In this document: positions 26,375 through 35,254 of the stretch, in pieces
Numbering within the stretch: position 1 is the first letter of the stretch
How the letters are laid out: every line of letters starts with the position of its first letter
Assembly (NCBI GenBank): GCA_017848795.1
Contig: JAFIHG010000004.1
Location: 21,376-85,375 of the forward strand
Length of the DNA: 64,000 nt
Reading direction: 5' to 3'
Source of the DNA: Candidatus Nanopelagicales bacterium
GTDB taxonomy: Bacteria; Actinomycetota; Actinomycetes; S36-B12; CAIYMF01
Made by a program: the position numbers and the translations under genes
Notes under the pieces: model-generated
What the model saw: the letters and a program-made list of their open reading frames with translations, nothing else
What the model was told of the DNA's origin: nothing
Database searches by the model: none

Positions 26375-27703
26375 TCATTGCGCGTCGCCGTCCGGCCGCT
26401 CCTCGGGCGCCGGCGGCAGTCCCTCGAGCTCGGACAGGTCGAGGGGCGCGGAGCGGGCCGCGAACCCGGCGACGTCGTCGAGGTCGTCCGCGGTGGGCAG
26501 CAGGTCGGGGTGCGCCCACACCGCGTCGCGGCCGGCCGCGCCCCTGCGGGCGTGCAGCTCCTCCCACAGCGTCGCCGCGTCGCGCAGCCGGCGCGGGCGC
26601 AGCTCCAGGCCGACGAGGTTCGCGAAGACCTTCTCCGCCGGTCCGCCGCTCGCGCGGCGCCGACGTACTGCCTCGCGCAGCGCGTCGGCTCCCGGCAACC
26701 GGTCCTGCGCCGCCGCCGTGACGACGGCGTCCACCCAGCCCTCGACGAGCGCCAGCAGCGTCTCCAGCCGGGCGAGGGCCGCGCGCTGCTGCGGGGTGTC
26801 CTCGGGCACGAACACGCCGGAGGCGAGCAGTCCCTGCAGCGACTCCGGGTCGGTCGGGTCGATCGACTGGGCGGCCTGCTCGATGCGCTCCCGGTCGACG
26901 GCGATGCCGCGCGCGTACGACTCGACGGCTTCGGCGAGCCGCGACCGCAACCACCCGACATGGCTGAACAGCCGCTGCTGGGCGGCCTCGCGAAGCGAGA
27001 GGTACAGCAGCACTCGGTCGGCGGGGAGCCCGAGCCCGTCGCCGAACGCGGCGACGTTGCGCGGCAGCAGCGCGGGGGCGCCGTCGTCGGTGAGCGGGAT
27101 GCCGACGTCGCCCGCGCCGAGGACCTCGCCGGCCAGGCCGGCGAGCGCCTGCCCGGTCTGGGTGCCGAACATCGCCGCCCCCATCGAGCGGGCCATGCCG
27201 GCGAGCTGGCCCATCAGCGGGCCGGCCATCGCGGCGAGCTCCGGCGGCAGACCCTCGGGCAGCGCCGGCAGCCCGCCGCCCTCTCCAGCGCCGGGCATCA
27301 GTGTGGCGGTGGCGTCCTGCACGCGGGCGGCGATCGGCTCGATGAACCGCTGCCATGCCGGCAGGGTCGCTTCCAGCCACTCCGACCGGCTCCAGGCGCG
27401 GCTGCCCGCCGTCGCCGGGAAGTCGGTCACCTCGTCGAGCCAGAGCTGGGCCAGCGCGATGGAGGCGTCCAGCGCGCGGCGCTCGGCGTCGCTGACCGAC
27501 GGGTCGCCCTGCGCGGACAGCGCGCCGCGCGCGGTGTCGCGGGCGAGGGTCCAGTTGACCGGCCCCGACGACTCCGCCCCGCCGCCCTGGCTCAGCATCC
27601 GGCCGAACTGCTGCAAGGCCTCGCCGAGCTGACCGAGGTCGAACTTCGAGGGGTCGAACTCGGGGCCGCCGGCACCGAAGCCGAACGGCTGCTGCGGGCT
27701 CAT
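26375..27703 (-). CDS. Zinc-dependent metalloprotease-like protein (DUF2342 / TIGR03624)
   Basis: 442 residues. The N-terminus is Gly/Phe-rich (MSPQQPFGFGAGG). The family's core helix is visible (YLSLREAAQQRLFSHVGW), where the classical HExxH is replaced by a related REAA-x-x-RLF arrangement. EGWVDAVV follows further on. Members have a zincin-like fold but proven activity is lacking. M. tuberculosis Rv3195 is the likely counterpart, also next to a PDZ protease and a UPF0182 gene. It is divergent from moaE. Confidence 0.85.
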   Translation of the reverse strand: MSPQQPFGFGAGGPEFDPSKFDLGQLGEALQQFGRMLSQGGGAESSGPVNWTLARDTARGALSAQGDPSVSDAERRALDASIALAQLWLDEVTDFPATAGSRAWSRSEWLEATLPAWQRFIEPIAARVQDATATLMPGAGEGGGLPALPEGLPPELAAMAGPLMGQLAGMARSMGAAMFGTQTGQALAGLAGEVLGAGDVGIPLTDDGAPALLPRNVAAFGDGLGLPADRVLLYLSLREAAQQRLFSHVGWLRSRLAEAVESYARGIAVDRERIEQAAQSIDPTDPESLQGLLASGVFVPEDTPQQRAALARLETLLALVEGWVDAVVTAAAQDRLPGADALREAVRRRRASGGPAEKVFANLVGLELRPRRLRDAATLWEELHARRGAAGRDAVWAHPDLLPTADDLDDVAGFAARSAPLDLSELEGLPPAPEERPDGDAQ

Positions 27704-27780
27704 CGCGCGACCGTGGCGAGGCGCCGGGGGTGCGGCAGGATGGTGGTCATGACATCCACCGTAACCAGCGCCGGTGTCCG

Positions 27781-28287
27781 GTGACGACCGTCGCGCGCCC
27801 CACGACGGCCCCGCCCGTACGGGTCGCCGCGATGACGGACCGGCCGCTCGAGGTGGGCCGGCTGGCCGATGCGGTGAGCGACCCCCGCGCCGGGGGTACC
27901 GCGCTGTTCGTCGGCTCGGTCCGGGACCACGACCACGGCCGGTCGGTCACCGCGCTCACGTACGAGGCGCACCCCACCGCGGACGCCGAATTGCGGCGGG
28001 TGGCGCAGGAGGTGGCGAGCCTGCCGGATGTGATCGCGGTCGCCGCCGAACACCGGGTCGGACCGCTGCAGATCGGTGACCTGGCGGTCGTTGTCGCGGT
28101 GTCCTGCGCGCACCGCGGCGACGCCTTCCACGCGGGGCGGGTGCTGATCGACCGGATCAAGGCGGAGGTGCCGATCTGGAAGCACCAGCTGTTCGCCGAC
28201 GGCAGCAGCGAGTGGGTGGCCTGCACCGACGAGACGCCCGAAGCGATGCCGTGCCCGGACGCCGCGGGCCGTACCCTGGGACCGTGA
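27781..28287 (+). CDS. moaE: Molybdopterin synthase catalytic subunit MoaE
   Basis: 168 residues from the GTG at 27781. MoaE signatures: TALFVGSVRDHDHGRSV, LTYEAHP, EHRVGPLQIGD, AHRGDAFHAG and IKAEVPIWKHQ, which holds the two active-site lysines. The C-terminal WVACTDE completes the fold. With MoaD it inserts dithiolene sulfur into precursor Z. No other molybdopterin gene is near. Its stop overlaps the next small gene by GTGA. Confidence 0.92.
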   Translation: MTTVARPTTAPPVRVAAMTDRPLEVGRLADAVSDPRAGGTALFVGSVRDHDHGRSVTALTYEAHPTADAELRRVAQEVASLPDVIAVAAEHRVGPLQIGDLAVVVAVSCAHRGDAFHAGRVLIDRIKAEVPIWKHQLFADGSSEWVACTDETPEAMPCPDAAGRTLGP

Positions 28288-28511
28288 GCGTCCGCTTCGA
28301 CATCCTCGCCTGGCTGCTGGTGCCGTTGGGCGTGACGGTGCTGGCGCTGCTGTGGTTCGGATGGCGGGCCCGGCCCAAGGGGCCGGCCGACGCGCACGAC
28401 GGGGTCGCGGACATGGCGCGCTTCCGGGAGGCGATGGCCCGCCCGCTGCCCGACAAGCTCCGACCGGACCGCAGCGCCCCCGCGGACGGGCCGGGTCAGG
28501 GCGCTGCGTGA
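28284..28511 (+). CDS. Small membrane protein
   Basis: 75 residues from the GTG at 28284. One transmembrane helix (ILAWLLVPLGVTVLALLWFGW) is followed by a hydrophilic cytoplasmic tail. It overlaps moaE upstream and the Lon-type protease downstream, each by 4 bp, so all three are translated together. Function unknown; its conserved position between moaE and the protease suggests a link to the latter's membrane location. Confidence 0.7.
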   Translation: MSVRFDILAWLLVPLGVTVLALLWFGWRARPKGPADAHDGVADMARFREAMARPLPDKLRPDRSAPADGPGQGAA

Positions 28512-29560
28512 CGTTCGAGCGACGTCGTGCCCGGTGGCTGGGTGCGACCGTCGTCGTCGTCCTCGCGTACGTCGCCGTCGTCGCGGTGGTCCCCGCCGAC
28601 TACGTGATGTCGCTGGCTCCCGGCCCGACGTTCAACACGATCGGCAAGGCCCGCGGCGCGCCGCTCATCGAGATCAGTGGCCGGCCGACGTTCCCGACCG
28701 CCGGCACCCTGGACATGACGACGGTCTCCGAGCGCGGCGGACCGTTCGGCGGCATGTACGTGAGCCGGGTGCTGCTGGGGTGGATCGACCCGCAGATCCG
28801 GGTGCTGCCCACCGAGGCCCTGTACCCGTCGGACGTGCCGGCCGACCAGATCGCGCAGGCCAACCAGGCGGACTTCCTCGGCTCGCAGACCAACGCCGTC
28901 GGTGCCGCGCTGCACCATCTGGGCATCCCTGTCGTCACGCGGGTGCTCGTGAACTCGGTGCTCCCGGACGGCCCGGCCGCGGATCGGCTGCAGCCGGGCG
29001 ACGTGATCGTCTCGATCGACGGCACACCGATCCGCACCAGCGAGCAGGTCGGCACCGCCGTGCGCGCGCACCAGCCAGGCGAGCAGGTGCGGTTCGTGGT
29101 GGAGCGGGACGGCACTCGCCATGACGTCGAGGTGACCGCCGGTCAGTCACCGCAGCACGCCGGCGAGGCGTACGTCGGCATCACCGTGCAGGCGGCGGAC
29201 ACCGCGCCGTTCGACATCGAGTTCACGCTCGACGACGTGGGCGGTCCGTCCGCCGGGCTGATGTTCAGCCTCGGCATCGTGGACAAGCTGACGCCCGGAT
29301 TCCTCAACGGGGGCAAGGACGTCGCCGGCACCGGCACCATCACCCCCGACGGCATCGTCGGCCCGATCGGCGGGATCCAGCAGAAGATGTACGGCGCGGC
29401 CGGGGCGGGGGCGACGCTGTTCCTCGCGCCGCGGGAGAACTGTCAGGACGTGCGCGGCAACGTGCCGACCGGGCTCACCGTGGCGGCCGTCGGCACCCTC
29501 GACGAGGCCGTCGTGGCGATGGACCGGTTCGCCGCCGGCCAGCCGGTCCCGGCGTGCTGA
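28508..29560 (+). CDS. YlbL-type membrane PDZ / Lon-type serine protease
   Basis: 350 residues, GTG start. An N-terminal membrane anchor (residues ~10-32) is followed by a PDZ domain (LPDGPAADRLQPGDVIVSIDG). The C-terminal Lon-like proteolytic domain has the catalytic Ser in GGPSAGLMF and the Lys in GPIGGIQQK. The catalytic domain should lie outside the membrane. M. tuberculosis Rv3194c is the positional equivalent. It closes the moaE operon. Confidence 0.9.
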   Translation: MTFERRRARWLGATVVVVLAYVAVVAVVPADYVMSLAPGPTFNTIGKARGAPLIEISGRPTFPTAGTLDMTTVSERGGPFGGMYVSRVLLGWIDPQIRVLPTEALYPSDVPADQIAQANQADFLGSQTNAVGAALHHLGIPVVTRVLVNSVLPDGPAADRLQPGDVIVSIDGTPIRTSEQVGTAVRAHQPGEQVRFVVERDGTRHDVEVTAGQSPQHAGEAYVGITVQAADTAPFDIEFTLDDVGGPSAGLMFSLGIVDKLTPGFLNGGKDVAGTGTITPDGIVGPIGGIQQKMYGAAGAGATLFLAPRENCQDVRGNVPTGLTVAAVGTLDEAVVAMDRFAAGQPVPAC

Positions 29561-29597
29561 GCGGAGGGGGCGCGGAACCCGGCGGGCCGCTCCCGCG

Positions 29598-30143
29598 TCA
29601 CCCGAACGTGTGCAGCAGGGCGTCGGTGAGTGCCGGCAACAGGTCGGGGCCGGTCAGCACGTCCTGCTCGCGGTCGTGCGCCCGCAGCCGGATCGCGCAC
29701 TCGCGCTGCCCGTCGCGGAGCACCGCGGCGACCATCCGTGCCTCCTGGCGCAGCTCGTGCGTACGTGCCGCCTCCGCCAGCTCGGCGGCGTCGGTCGTCT
29801 CGGGCAGCTGGGCCTCGGCCTCGGCCGGCAGCACCAGTCGTTCCAGCACCAGCGCGCAGCCGCTCACCTCCGCCGGCCAGCCGATGGTGGCGAGGGTCTG
29901 CTCGAGGTCGAGGTCGGCCAGCGCGGGCTGCTCGACGGGGGTGAGGGGAGCGGCGTCGTCGCCGATCCCGAGCCGGGCCACGAGTTCCGGTTCCCGGGCC
30001 CGCAGGTCCGCGGTCTCGACGAGCGCGTACAGCGCCGGGGGCCGGTCCCACCCGGCGCGGGAGGCGTGCCGCTCGATCTCCCGTACCGCGTCGAGCAACA
30101 CGGTGACGGCCGGGCGGGATGGGTTCTCGTGAGCGTCGTCCAC
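29598..30143 (-). CDS. PPA1309-family protein
   Basis: 181 residues. The sequence pattern (VREIERHASRAGWDRPPALYALVET, LADLDLEQTLATIGWP, RQEARMVAAVLRDGQ) is that of the actinobacterial PPA1309 family. Members are soluble, of unknown function, and usually found beside the UPF0182 gene, as here. It is divergent from that gene with about 75 bp between. Confidence 0.8.
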   Translation of the reverse strand: MDDAHENPSRPAVTVLLDAVREIERHASRAGWDRPPALYALVETADLRAREPELVARLGIGDDAAPLTPVEQPALADLDLEQTLATIGWPAEVSGCALVLERLVLPAEAEAQLPETTDAAELAEAARTHELRQEARMVAAVLRDGQRECAIRLRAHDREQDVLTGPDLLPALTDALLHTFG

Positions 30144-30217
30144 CCCACAAGTGTGCTGCCCGCCCGTCCTGCGGCCACCGGGTCGGGGCGTCTCGTACGC
30201 ACACGTAGGGTGACCGC

Positions 30218-33178
30218 GTGCCCGTCGAACCGTCCCCTTCGCACGAGCGGCCCGGAGGCCGGATCGTGATCGCCGCGCCGACCGCCCGCCGAGGGCGGGT
30301 GCTGGTCGTCACGCTGGCGGTGCTCGTCGCGATCGTGATCGGGTTCGTGCTGTTCACCTCGTTCTGGACCGATCTGCTGTGGTACCGGTCGGTCGACGCG
30401 ACCGGCGTGTACACCACGCAGCTGTGGACCAAGCTCGGGATGTTCCTGGTGCTCGGGGTGTTCATGGCGGGCACGATCGCCGTGAACGCGTGGCTGCCGT
30501 ACCGGTTCCGGCCGGTGCTGTCCTCGCTGACCGCCGAGCAGCAGAGCCTCGAGCGGTACCGGATCGCGCTGGAGCCGCTGCGCCGGCTGCTGCTGATCGC
30601 GGTCTCGGCGGTGATCGGGATCCTCGCCGGGGTGAGTGCGAGCGCGGAGTGGCAGACCTGGCTGTTGTGGCGCAACGCCACCGACTTCGGCGTCACCGAC
30701 CCGGAGTTCGGCATGGACGTGTCGTTCTACGCGTTCACCTTGCCGTTCCTGCGGTTCGTCGTCGGCTTCCTGTTCGCGACCGTGGTGCTCTCGTTCGTGG
30801 TCGCGGTGGTCGTGCACTACTTGTACGGGGGGGTGCGCCTGCAGTCGCCGGACGGGCACACCAGCACCGCCGCGCGCGCGCACCTGTCGACGCTGATCGG
30901 CATCTTCGTGCTGCTCAAGGCGGGGGCGTACGCGCTGGACCGGTACGACCTGGCGACCGGCCAGTCCGGGCTCGTGCCGGGGCTGACGTACACCGACGTG
31001 CACGCGGTGCTGCCGGCGCAGACCATCATGATCTTCGTTGCGTTGATCTGCGCCGGACTGTTCTTCGTCGTCGCGTTCCGGGACAGCTGGCGGCTCGCGA
31101 TCACCTCCCTGGTGCTGCTGCTCGCGACGTCGGCGCTCATCGGCGGGATCTACCCGGCGCTGGTGCAGCAGTTGCAGGTGAAGCCGACCGAGGTGGTCAA
31201 GGAGAGCCCGTACATCACGCGCAGCATCGAGGCGACGCGCGCGGCGTACGGCATCGCGAACGCCGAGGTGTCGCAGTACCAGGCGGTCTCCGAGGCGACC
31301 CCGGAGGCGCTGGCGAAGAGCGCGGGGACCATCGAGAACATCCGGCTGATCGACCCGACCGTGGTCAGCCCGACCTTCGCCGCCCTCGAACAGAACCGCA
31401 CGTACTACCAATTCCCCGACCCCCTCGACGTGGACCGGTACACCATCGACGGCCGGCTGCGCGGGGCCGTCGTCGCGGTACGCGAGCTGAACCTGAACGG
31501 CATCCCGGACGCGCAGCGCAACTGGGCGAACGACCACGTGATCTACACGCACGGCTTCGGGTTCGTGGGGGCGTACGACAACACCGCGACGACCGACGGC
31601 AAGCCGTCGTTCTTCGAGAGCAACCTGCCCAGCCAGGGCAAGCTCGACATCGCCCAACCGCGGATCTACTTCGGCGAGAACATGCCGCAGTACTCCATCG
31701 TGGGCGCGCCGGACGGGACGCCCCCGCGCGAGCTGGACTACCCCGACGAGACCGCCGAGCAGGGCCTGGCGAAGTACACGTACGAGGGCAGCGGCGGGAT
31801 CCCGGTGGGCAGCTTGCTGAACCGGCTGCTCTACACGGTGAAGTACCAGGAGCCGAACATCCTGCTCTCCGACCTGGTCAATGACGACTCGCGGATCCTC
31901 GAGGTCCGCGACCCGCGGGACCGGGTGAAGAAGGTCGCGCCGTGGTTGCGCCTGGACGGTGACCCGTACCCGGCGGTGGTGGACGGGCGCGTGGAGTGGA
32001 TCGTCGACGGCTACACGACGACCGACGCCTACCCGTACGCCAAGTCCACGACGCTCGGTGATGCGACGAGCGACTCGGTGACCACCAGCTCGCGCAACGT
32101 GGTGGCGCAGGCCCGCGACGACATCAACTACATCCGCAACTCGGTGAAGGCGACGGTCGATGCGTACGACGGCACCGTCACCTTGTACGCGTGGGACGAG
32201 TCCGACCCGATGTTGCAGACGTGGAGCAAGGTGTTCCCCGGTCTGCTTCAGCCGCGGTCGGCGATCTCCGAGTCGCTGATGGCGCACCTGCGCTACCCGG
32301 CCGACCTGTTCAAGGTGCAGCGCGAGATCATGGCGCAGTACCACGTCACCGACGCCAACAACTTCTACTACGGCACCGACTTCTGGAGCATCCCGGACGA
32401 CCCGGCCAAGCGGGTGCAGCAACCGCAGCCGCCGTACTACCTGCAGGTGCAGATGCCGGGTCCGGGCGGGACGACGCCGGTGTACAGCCTGACCACCACG
32501 TTCGCGCCGCAGCGGCGTCCGACGCTGGCGGCGTTCATGGCGGTGAACTCCCAACCCGGGCCGGACTACGGGAAGATGCAGGTCCTGCAGCTGCCGAGCA
32601 ACACCACGATCCCCGGGCCGGCGCAGGTGCAGAACAACTTCGAGACCGACCCGGTCGTCAAGCAGCAGCTCACGTTGCTGCGCGGCAGCGGCTCGTCCGA
32701 CATCGACTACGGCAACCTGCTCTCGCTGCCGGTCGCGGGCGGGATGCTCTACGTCGAGCCCGTGTACATCCGAGCCGGCGGCGCGGACGGATACCCGCTG
32801 TTGAAGAAGGTGCTCGTCGGCTTCGGTCCCAAGGTCGCGTTCCAGGACACCCTCGCCGAGGCGCTCAACGAGTTGTTCGGCGGCAAGAACACACCGACCA
32901 AACCCCCGGACGACAACACGCCCCCGCCCAGCGAGACCGCCCAGCAGCGCCTCGCGGCGGCGATCAGCGCCGCGCAGAAGGCGTACGCCGACGGCGAGGC
33001 AGCGCTCGCCAAGGGCGACTGGTCGGCGTACGGCGCGGCCCAGAAGCGGCTCGCCGACGCACTCGCGAAGGCGGTCGCTGCCGAGCAGGAGATCGCCAAG
33101 GGCACGGGCAAGGGCGGCGACAACGCGACCCCACCGCCACCGTCCGCGTCGGAGACCGCCTCACCGCCGCAGGCGTGA
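30218..33178 (+). CDS. UPF0182 family large membrane protein
   Basis: 986 residues, GTG start. About seven hydrophobic segments fill the first 320 residues (FTSFWTDLLWYRSV after the first is family-typical). A large extracytoplasmic domain follows (residues ~330-880). The tail is low-complexity, with Pro, Gln, Ala and Ser. UPF0182 proteins are widespread in actinobacteria; function is not established. It is the last chromosomal gene before the integrated element. M. tuberculosis Rv3193c is the equivalent. Confidence 0.9.
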   Translation: MPVEPSPSHERPGGRIVIAAPTARRGRVLVVTLAVLVAIVIGFVLFTSFWTDLLWYRSVDATGVYTTQLWTKLGMFLVLGVFMAGTIAVNAWLPYRFRPVLSSLTAEQQSLERYRIALEPLRRLLLIAVSAVIGILAGVSASAEWQTWLLWRNATDFGVTDPEFGMDVSFYAFTLPFLRFVVGFLFATVVLSFVVAVVVHYLYGGVRLQSPDGHTSTAARAHLSTLIGIFVLLKAGAYALDRYDLATGQSGLVPGLTYTDVHAVLPAQTIMIFVALICAGLFFVVAFRDSWRLAITSLVLLLATSALIGGIYPALVQQLQVKPTEVVKESPYITRSIEATRAAYGIANAEVSQYQAVSEATPEALAKSAGTIENIRLIDPTVVSPTFAALEQNRTYYQFPDPLDVDRYTIDGRLRGAVVAVRELNLNGIPDAQRNWANDHVIYTHGFGFVGAYDNTATTDGKPSFFESNLPSQGKLDIAQPRIYFGENMPQYSIVGAPDGTPPRELDYPDETAEQGLAKYTYEGSGGIPVGSLLNRLLYTVKYQEPNILLSDLVNDDSRILEVRDPRDRVKKVAPWLRLDGDPYPAVVDGRVEWIVDGYTTTDAYPYAKSTTLGDATSDSVTTSSRNVVAQARDDINYIRNSVKATVDAYDGTVTLYAWDESDPMLQTWSKVFPGLLQPRSAISESLMAHLRYPADLFKVQREIMAQYHVTDANNFYYGTDFWSIPDDPAKRVQQPQPPYYLQVQMPGPGGTTPVYSLTTTFAPQRRPTLAAFMAVNSQPGPDYGKMQVLQLPSNTTIPGPAQVQNNFETDPVVKQQLTLLRGSGSSDIDYGNLLSLPVAGGMLYVEPVYIRAGGADGYPLLKKVLVGFGPKVAFQDTLAEALNELFGGKNTPTKPPDDNTPPPSETAQQRLAAAISAAQKAYADGEAALAKGDWSAYGAAQKRLADALAKAVAAEQEIAKGTGKGGDNATPPPPSASETASPPQA

Positions 33179-33210
33179 CCGCATGATCCGACCACCGCTC
33201 GAGGTCCGGT

Positions 33211-33240
33211 TTGCACCCATCTCCGCCGGTGACGTACCCT
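33211..33240 (+). promoter_or_regulatory. Candidate promoter of the initiator tRNA gene
   Basis: TTGCAC (33211-33216) and TACCCT (33235-33240), 18 bp apart, place the start of transcription about 20 nt before the tRNA. Confidence 0.5.
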
Positions 33241-33266
33241 CTAGGTCGTCGGCGCGATCCGACCAC

Positions 33267-33343
33267 CGCGGGGTGGAGCAGTTCGGTAGCTCGCTGGGCT
33301 CATAACCCAGAGGTCGCAGGTTCAAATCCTGCCCCCGCTACCA
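33267..33343 (+). tRNA. Initiator tRNA-Met (CAU)
   Basis: 77 nt including encoded CCA. Acceptor arms CGCGGGG and CCCCGCT leave position 1-72 unpaired (C/T), and the anticodon stem ends in three G-C pairs (CTGGG/CCCAG) around CTCATAA. Both are hallmarks of the formylatable initiator. The T arm is GCAGG-TTCAAAT-CCTGC. The 3' part of this gene is the integration site of the following element, and the element restores an intact gene. Confidence 0.95.
33297..33341 (+). repeat. attL: tRNA-Met 3' end, first of three copies
   Basis: These 45 bp (anticodon loop to the acceptor end) recur identically at 57525-57569, and 43 bp (33296-33338) recur at 58894-58936. Direct repeats of a tRNA 3' end mark site-specific integration by a tyrosine recombinase, and an integrase gene lies next to the second copy. 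Confidence 0.92.
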
Positions 33344-33352
33344 CTATCACTG

Positions 33353-33391
33353 CAGGTCAGGGCCGTGATCATCGATCATGGCCCTGACCTG
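33353..33391 (+). terminator. Hairpin after the tRNA
   Basis: CAGGTCAGGGCC (33353-33364) pairs perfectly with GGCCCTGACCTG (33380-33391), followed by TTTCTG. Being inside the element, it would supply the tRNA gene with a terminator after integration. Confidence 0.7.
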
Positions 33392-33398
33392 TTTCTGA

Positions 33399-33421
33399 CC
33401 CGTTCCCCATCCGTTCCCCAT
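33399..33421 (+). repeat. Left copy of a 23-bp repeat with two CCGTTCCCCAT units (candidate integrase arm sites)
   Basis: Two adjacent CCGTTCCCCAT units (33400-33410, 33411-33421). The same 23 bp recur at 57383-57405 near the right end of the element. Paired short repeats just inside both ends are the usual layout of arm-type sites for phage-type integrases. Binding is inferred. Confidence 0.6.
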
Positions 33422-34007
33422 TTCGCCCTCGCCGAGCGCTGCTTAGCCGATGCGAGGTGGCACTGGATGGCAGCGACAGGCAGCGACTTCCTGTTGAGTG
33501 GAACTCGAGGAGATGGGGGCGCGCGGCCGCCTAACCAGCACGCTCGAACATACGTTCTACTCTGGCTGGATGGCTCCGGCTCGGCGTCCCCAATGCGACG
33601 GGGAAGTTGCTGATTGCGGGCCGTCAGCCGAGCCCCGTGCCGACGGCGGAGCGCCTGACAGCGGTCTGGGTGGATCATGGCACCCCCGGGTAGTACCCCG
33701 GTGTGCTCACGGGCTGGCAGCGGTGGTTTAGGGGCTTGTACGGCCATGCACGAGCGGGACGTGGTGTTCGGGTGGGTGCAGGCGTCCCGGATCCGGCTGT
33801 TCCAGGTGTCACTGCCGCCCCCACCGCCCGGGTTCGGCGGGTGAGACGGCGCTGCAAGCGCAGCGGACGCACTGCCGGCGCGGTCGGCCACCGGGACCTG
33901 TGAGATCCGTGAACGCGGCGACGAAGGGGTGACGGAGGACGGGCGAGAGCCGTTCGAGTTGCGGGTGGTCCGTGTCGTGGCTGGGTCGCAGCAGGAGGGG
34001 GTGCTCG
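33422..34007. other. Left end of the element, no gene recognised
   Basis: 586 bp. Open frames here are short and have no family resemblance or good ribosome-binding sites. Confidence 0.4.
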
Positions 34008-34379
34008 ATGACAGCACGCGGTGAGGCGAGCAGGGAGGCGGTGCCAGGGTCCTCGGCGGTGATCCGGCTCGCGGACCGTCGTCCCCGCCCTGACCGCGTC
34101 GGGATCTACTCTCTGCGGTCCGTGATCGGCACTGGGCTACAGGTCCACGGCATCGAGGATGTGCCGCTGTTGCGGGGCTGGCTGCCGTCCCGCGAGTACC
34201 TGATCGTGACCGAGGGCGACCGGGTCGTCATCGTCGACCGGCTCCGGAGCACGTGCGTGCGCGTGAAAGGCAGCGATTGGGTGTTGCGGACCGCCGACGG
34301 GTTGGTGGTCGTTCTGGACGATGTGGCCTTCACGCGGTGGTGGGCGCCGGACCGAGCATCCGAAGCGCCAGACACGTGA
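34008..34379 (+). CDS. Hypothetical protein of the element
   Basis: 123 residues from the ATG at 34008, which has GGAGGGGG 7 bp upstream. The protein is soluble, with an alternating beta-type pattern (EYLIVTEGDRVVIVDRLRSTCVRVKGSDWVLRTADGLVVVLDD). No family is recognised. The good ribosome-binding site and even composition support a real gene. It is convergent with the HEPN-like operon. Confidence 0.5.
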   Translation: MTARGEASREAVPGSSAVIRLADRRPRPDRVGIYSLRSVIGTGLQVHGIEDVPLLRGWLPSREYLIVTEGDRVVIVDRLRSTCVRVKGSDWVLRTADGLVVVLDDVAFTRWWAPDRASEAPDT

Positions 34380-34505
34380 CGTCAAGTCCAGCATTGTCCC
34401 GCGATGCTCAACGACGCTCAGGCGCGCGCGTGGTGGTCACATCTCGGCGTTGTGGTCGCCGCTTGCGGTCGGGCGACCTCCGCACTGCACGCTCGCAGCA
34501 TTCGC

Positions 34506-34835
34506 CTAGCGCAGGAGATCCTTGGCGGTAAGCAGAACCACGGTCAGCAGCAGCAGGAGTAGCAGGCCAAGGCCGACCCAACCGATGGCGACCTTCACCA
34601 GGTAGCCCGTCGGCTCGCTGAGAGGCGGCTCCGGCGGCCGCGCCTCGTCTTGCGCTCCGCCGGCGTAACTCGATGTACCTGGCGGCGCCGGCTCCAGGAC
34701 CCAGTGGGTGCCGTTCCATTGCCACCAGTGACCGTTCGCGAATCGACGGCTGCTGTTGGGCATCTCCGCCCCAAGAAGAAGATCACCAGCACGAGGGCGC
34801 TGACGCATCGCGCTCTCGTGGACTTCCGACGTCAC
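34506..34835 (-). CDS. Small C-terminally anchored membrane protein (third gene of HEPN-like operon)
   Basis: 109 residues from the GTG at 34835, which overlaps the HEPN-like stop by GTGA; in-frame ATGs at 34808 and 34763 are alternatives. A Trp-rich motif (HWWQWNGTHWVLEP) near residue 37 resembles half of a DUF2510-type module. The last 35 residues hold a long Leu/Val transmembrane helix, giving a tail-anchored form. The tight overlap makes it part of a three-gene unit with the HEPN-like protein and the small protein upstream of it. Confidence 0.55.
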   Translation of the reverse strand: MTSEVHESAMRQRPRAGDLLLGAEMPNSSRRFANGHWWQWNGTHWVLEPAPPGTSSYAGGAQDEARPPEPPLSEPTGYLVKVAIGWVGLGLLLLLLLTVVLLTAKDLLR

Positions 34836-35254
34836 GGCTGATACGCCCGAGCGACTAGTTGCATCCGTACGTACTTCTCTACTGCGTCGAGTTGATCACA
34901 TAGTCGCTGGTACGCACCCTCGCCCAGCATCTCCATGTCATAGCGAGAACGCCGCGACGCGTCGTAGAGCGAGAGGTACTTGCGAGATACGGGTTTCATG
35001 TGTTTCCGGACTAACTGGTTGCGACCCGCGCCGCCGTTCCCTTGAACGTTCTGCGCTGCGACGTGCTTGCGGGGATGCTGCTCGTCCTTGGGCAGGGCTG
35101 TCATCAGCGCTAGTAGGGCATCGACGAGGTGCATCGCGGTGTAGAAGCGGGCGGTCACCGCCCAGTCGATGTACTTCTGGCCCGACTGCTCCAGGTGGGT
35201 GGCAACGTCCTTATTGTGGTCGGCCTTCGCGAGGTGGTACTTCGTCTCGGGCAT
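34832..35254 (-). CDS. HEPN-like domain protein
   Basis: 140 residues. The N-terminal helix pair (YHLAKADHNKDVATHLEQS, then YIDWAVTARFYTAMHLVDALLA) has the pattern of HEPN domains, where an aromatic-rich helix is followed by a second helix with an Arg-rich segment (ASRRSRYDMEML here). The strict Rx4-6H ribonuclease motif is not seen, so nuclease activity is uncertain. The ATG follows directly on the stop of the 91-residue gene. The composition is more AT-rich than chromosomal genes. A toxin-antitoxin or defence role is inferred from the domain and context. Confidence 0.55.
   Translation of the reverse strand: MPETKYHLAKADHNKDVATHLEQSGQKYIDWAVTARFYTAMHLVDALLALMTALPKDEQHPRKHVAAQNVQGNGGAGRNQLVRKHMKPVSRKYLSLYDASRRSRYDMEMLGEGAYQRLCDQLDAVEKYVRMQLVARAYQP

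Noticed and set aside
33365..33613. 82-codon frame at the left end of the element
   Set aside because: It begins inside the hairpin and arm-site repeats, has no ribosome site and no protein-like pattern.
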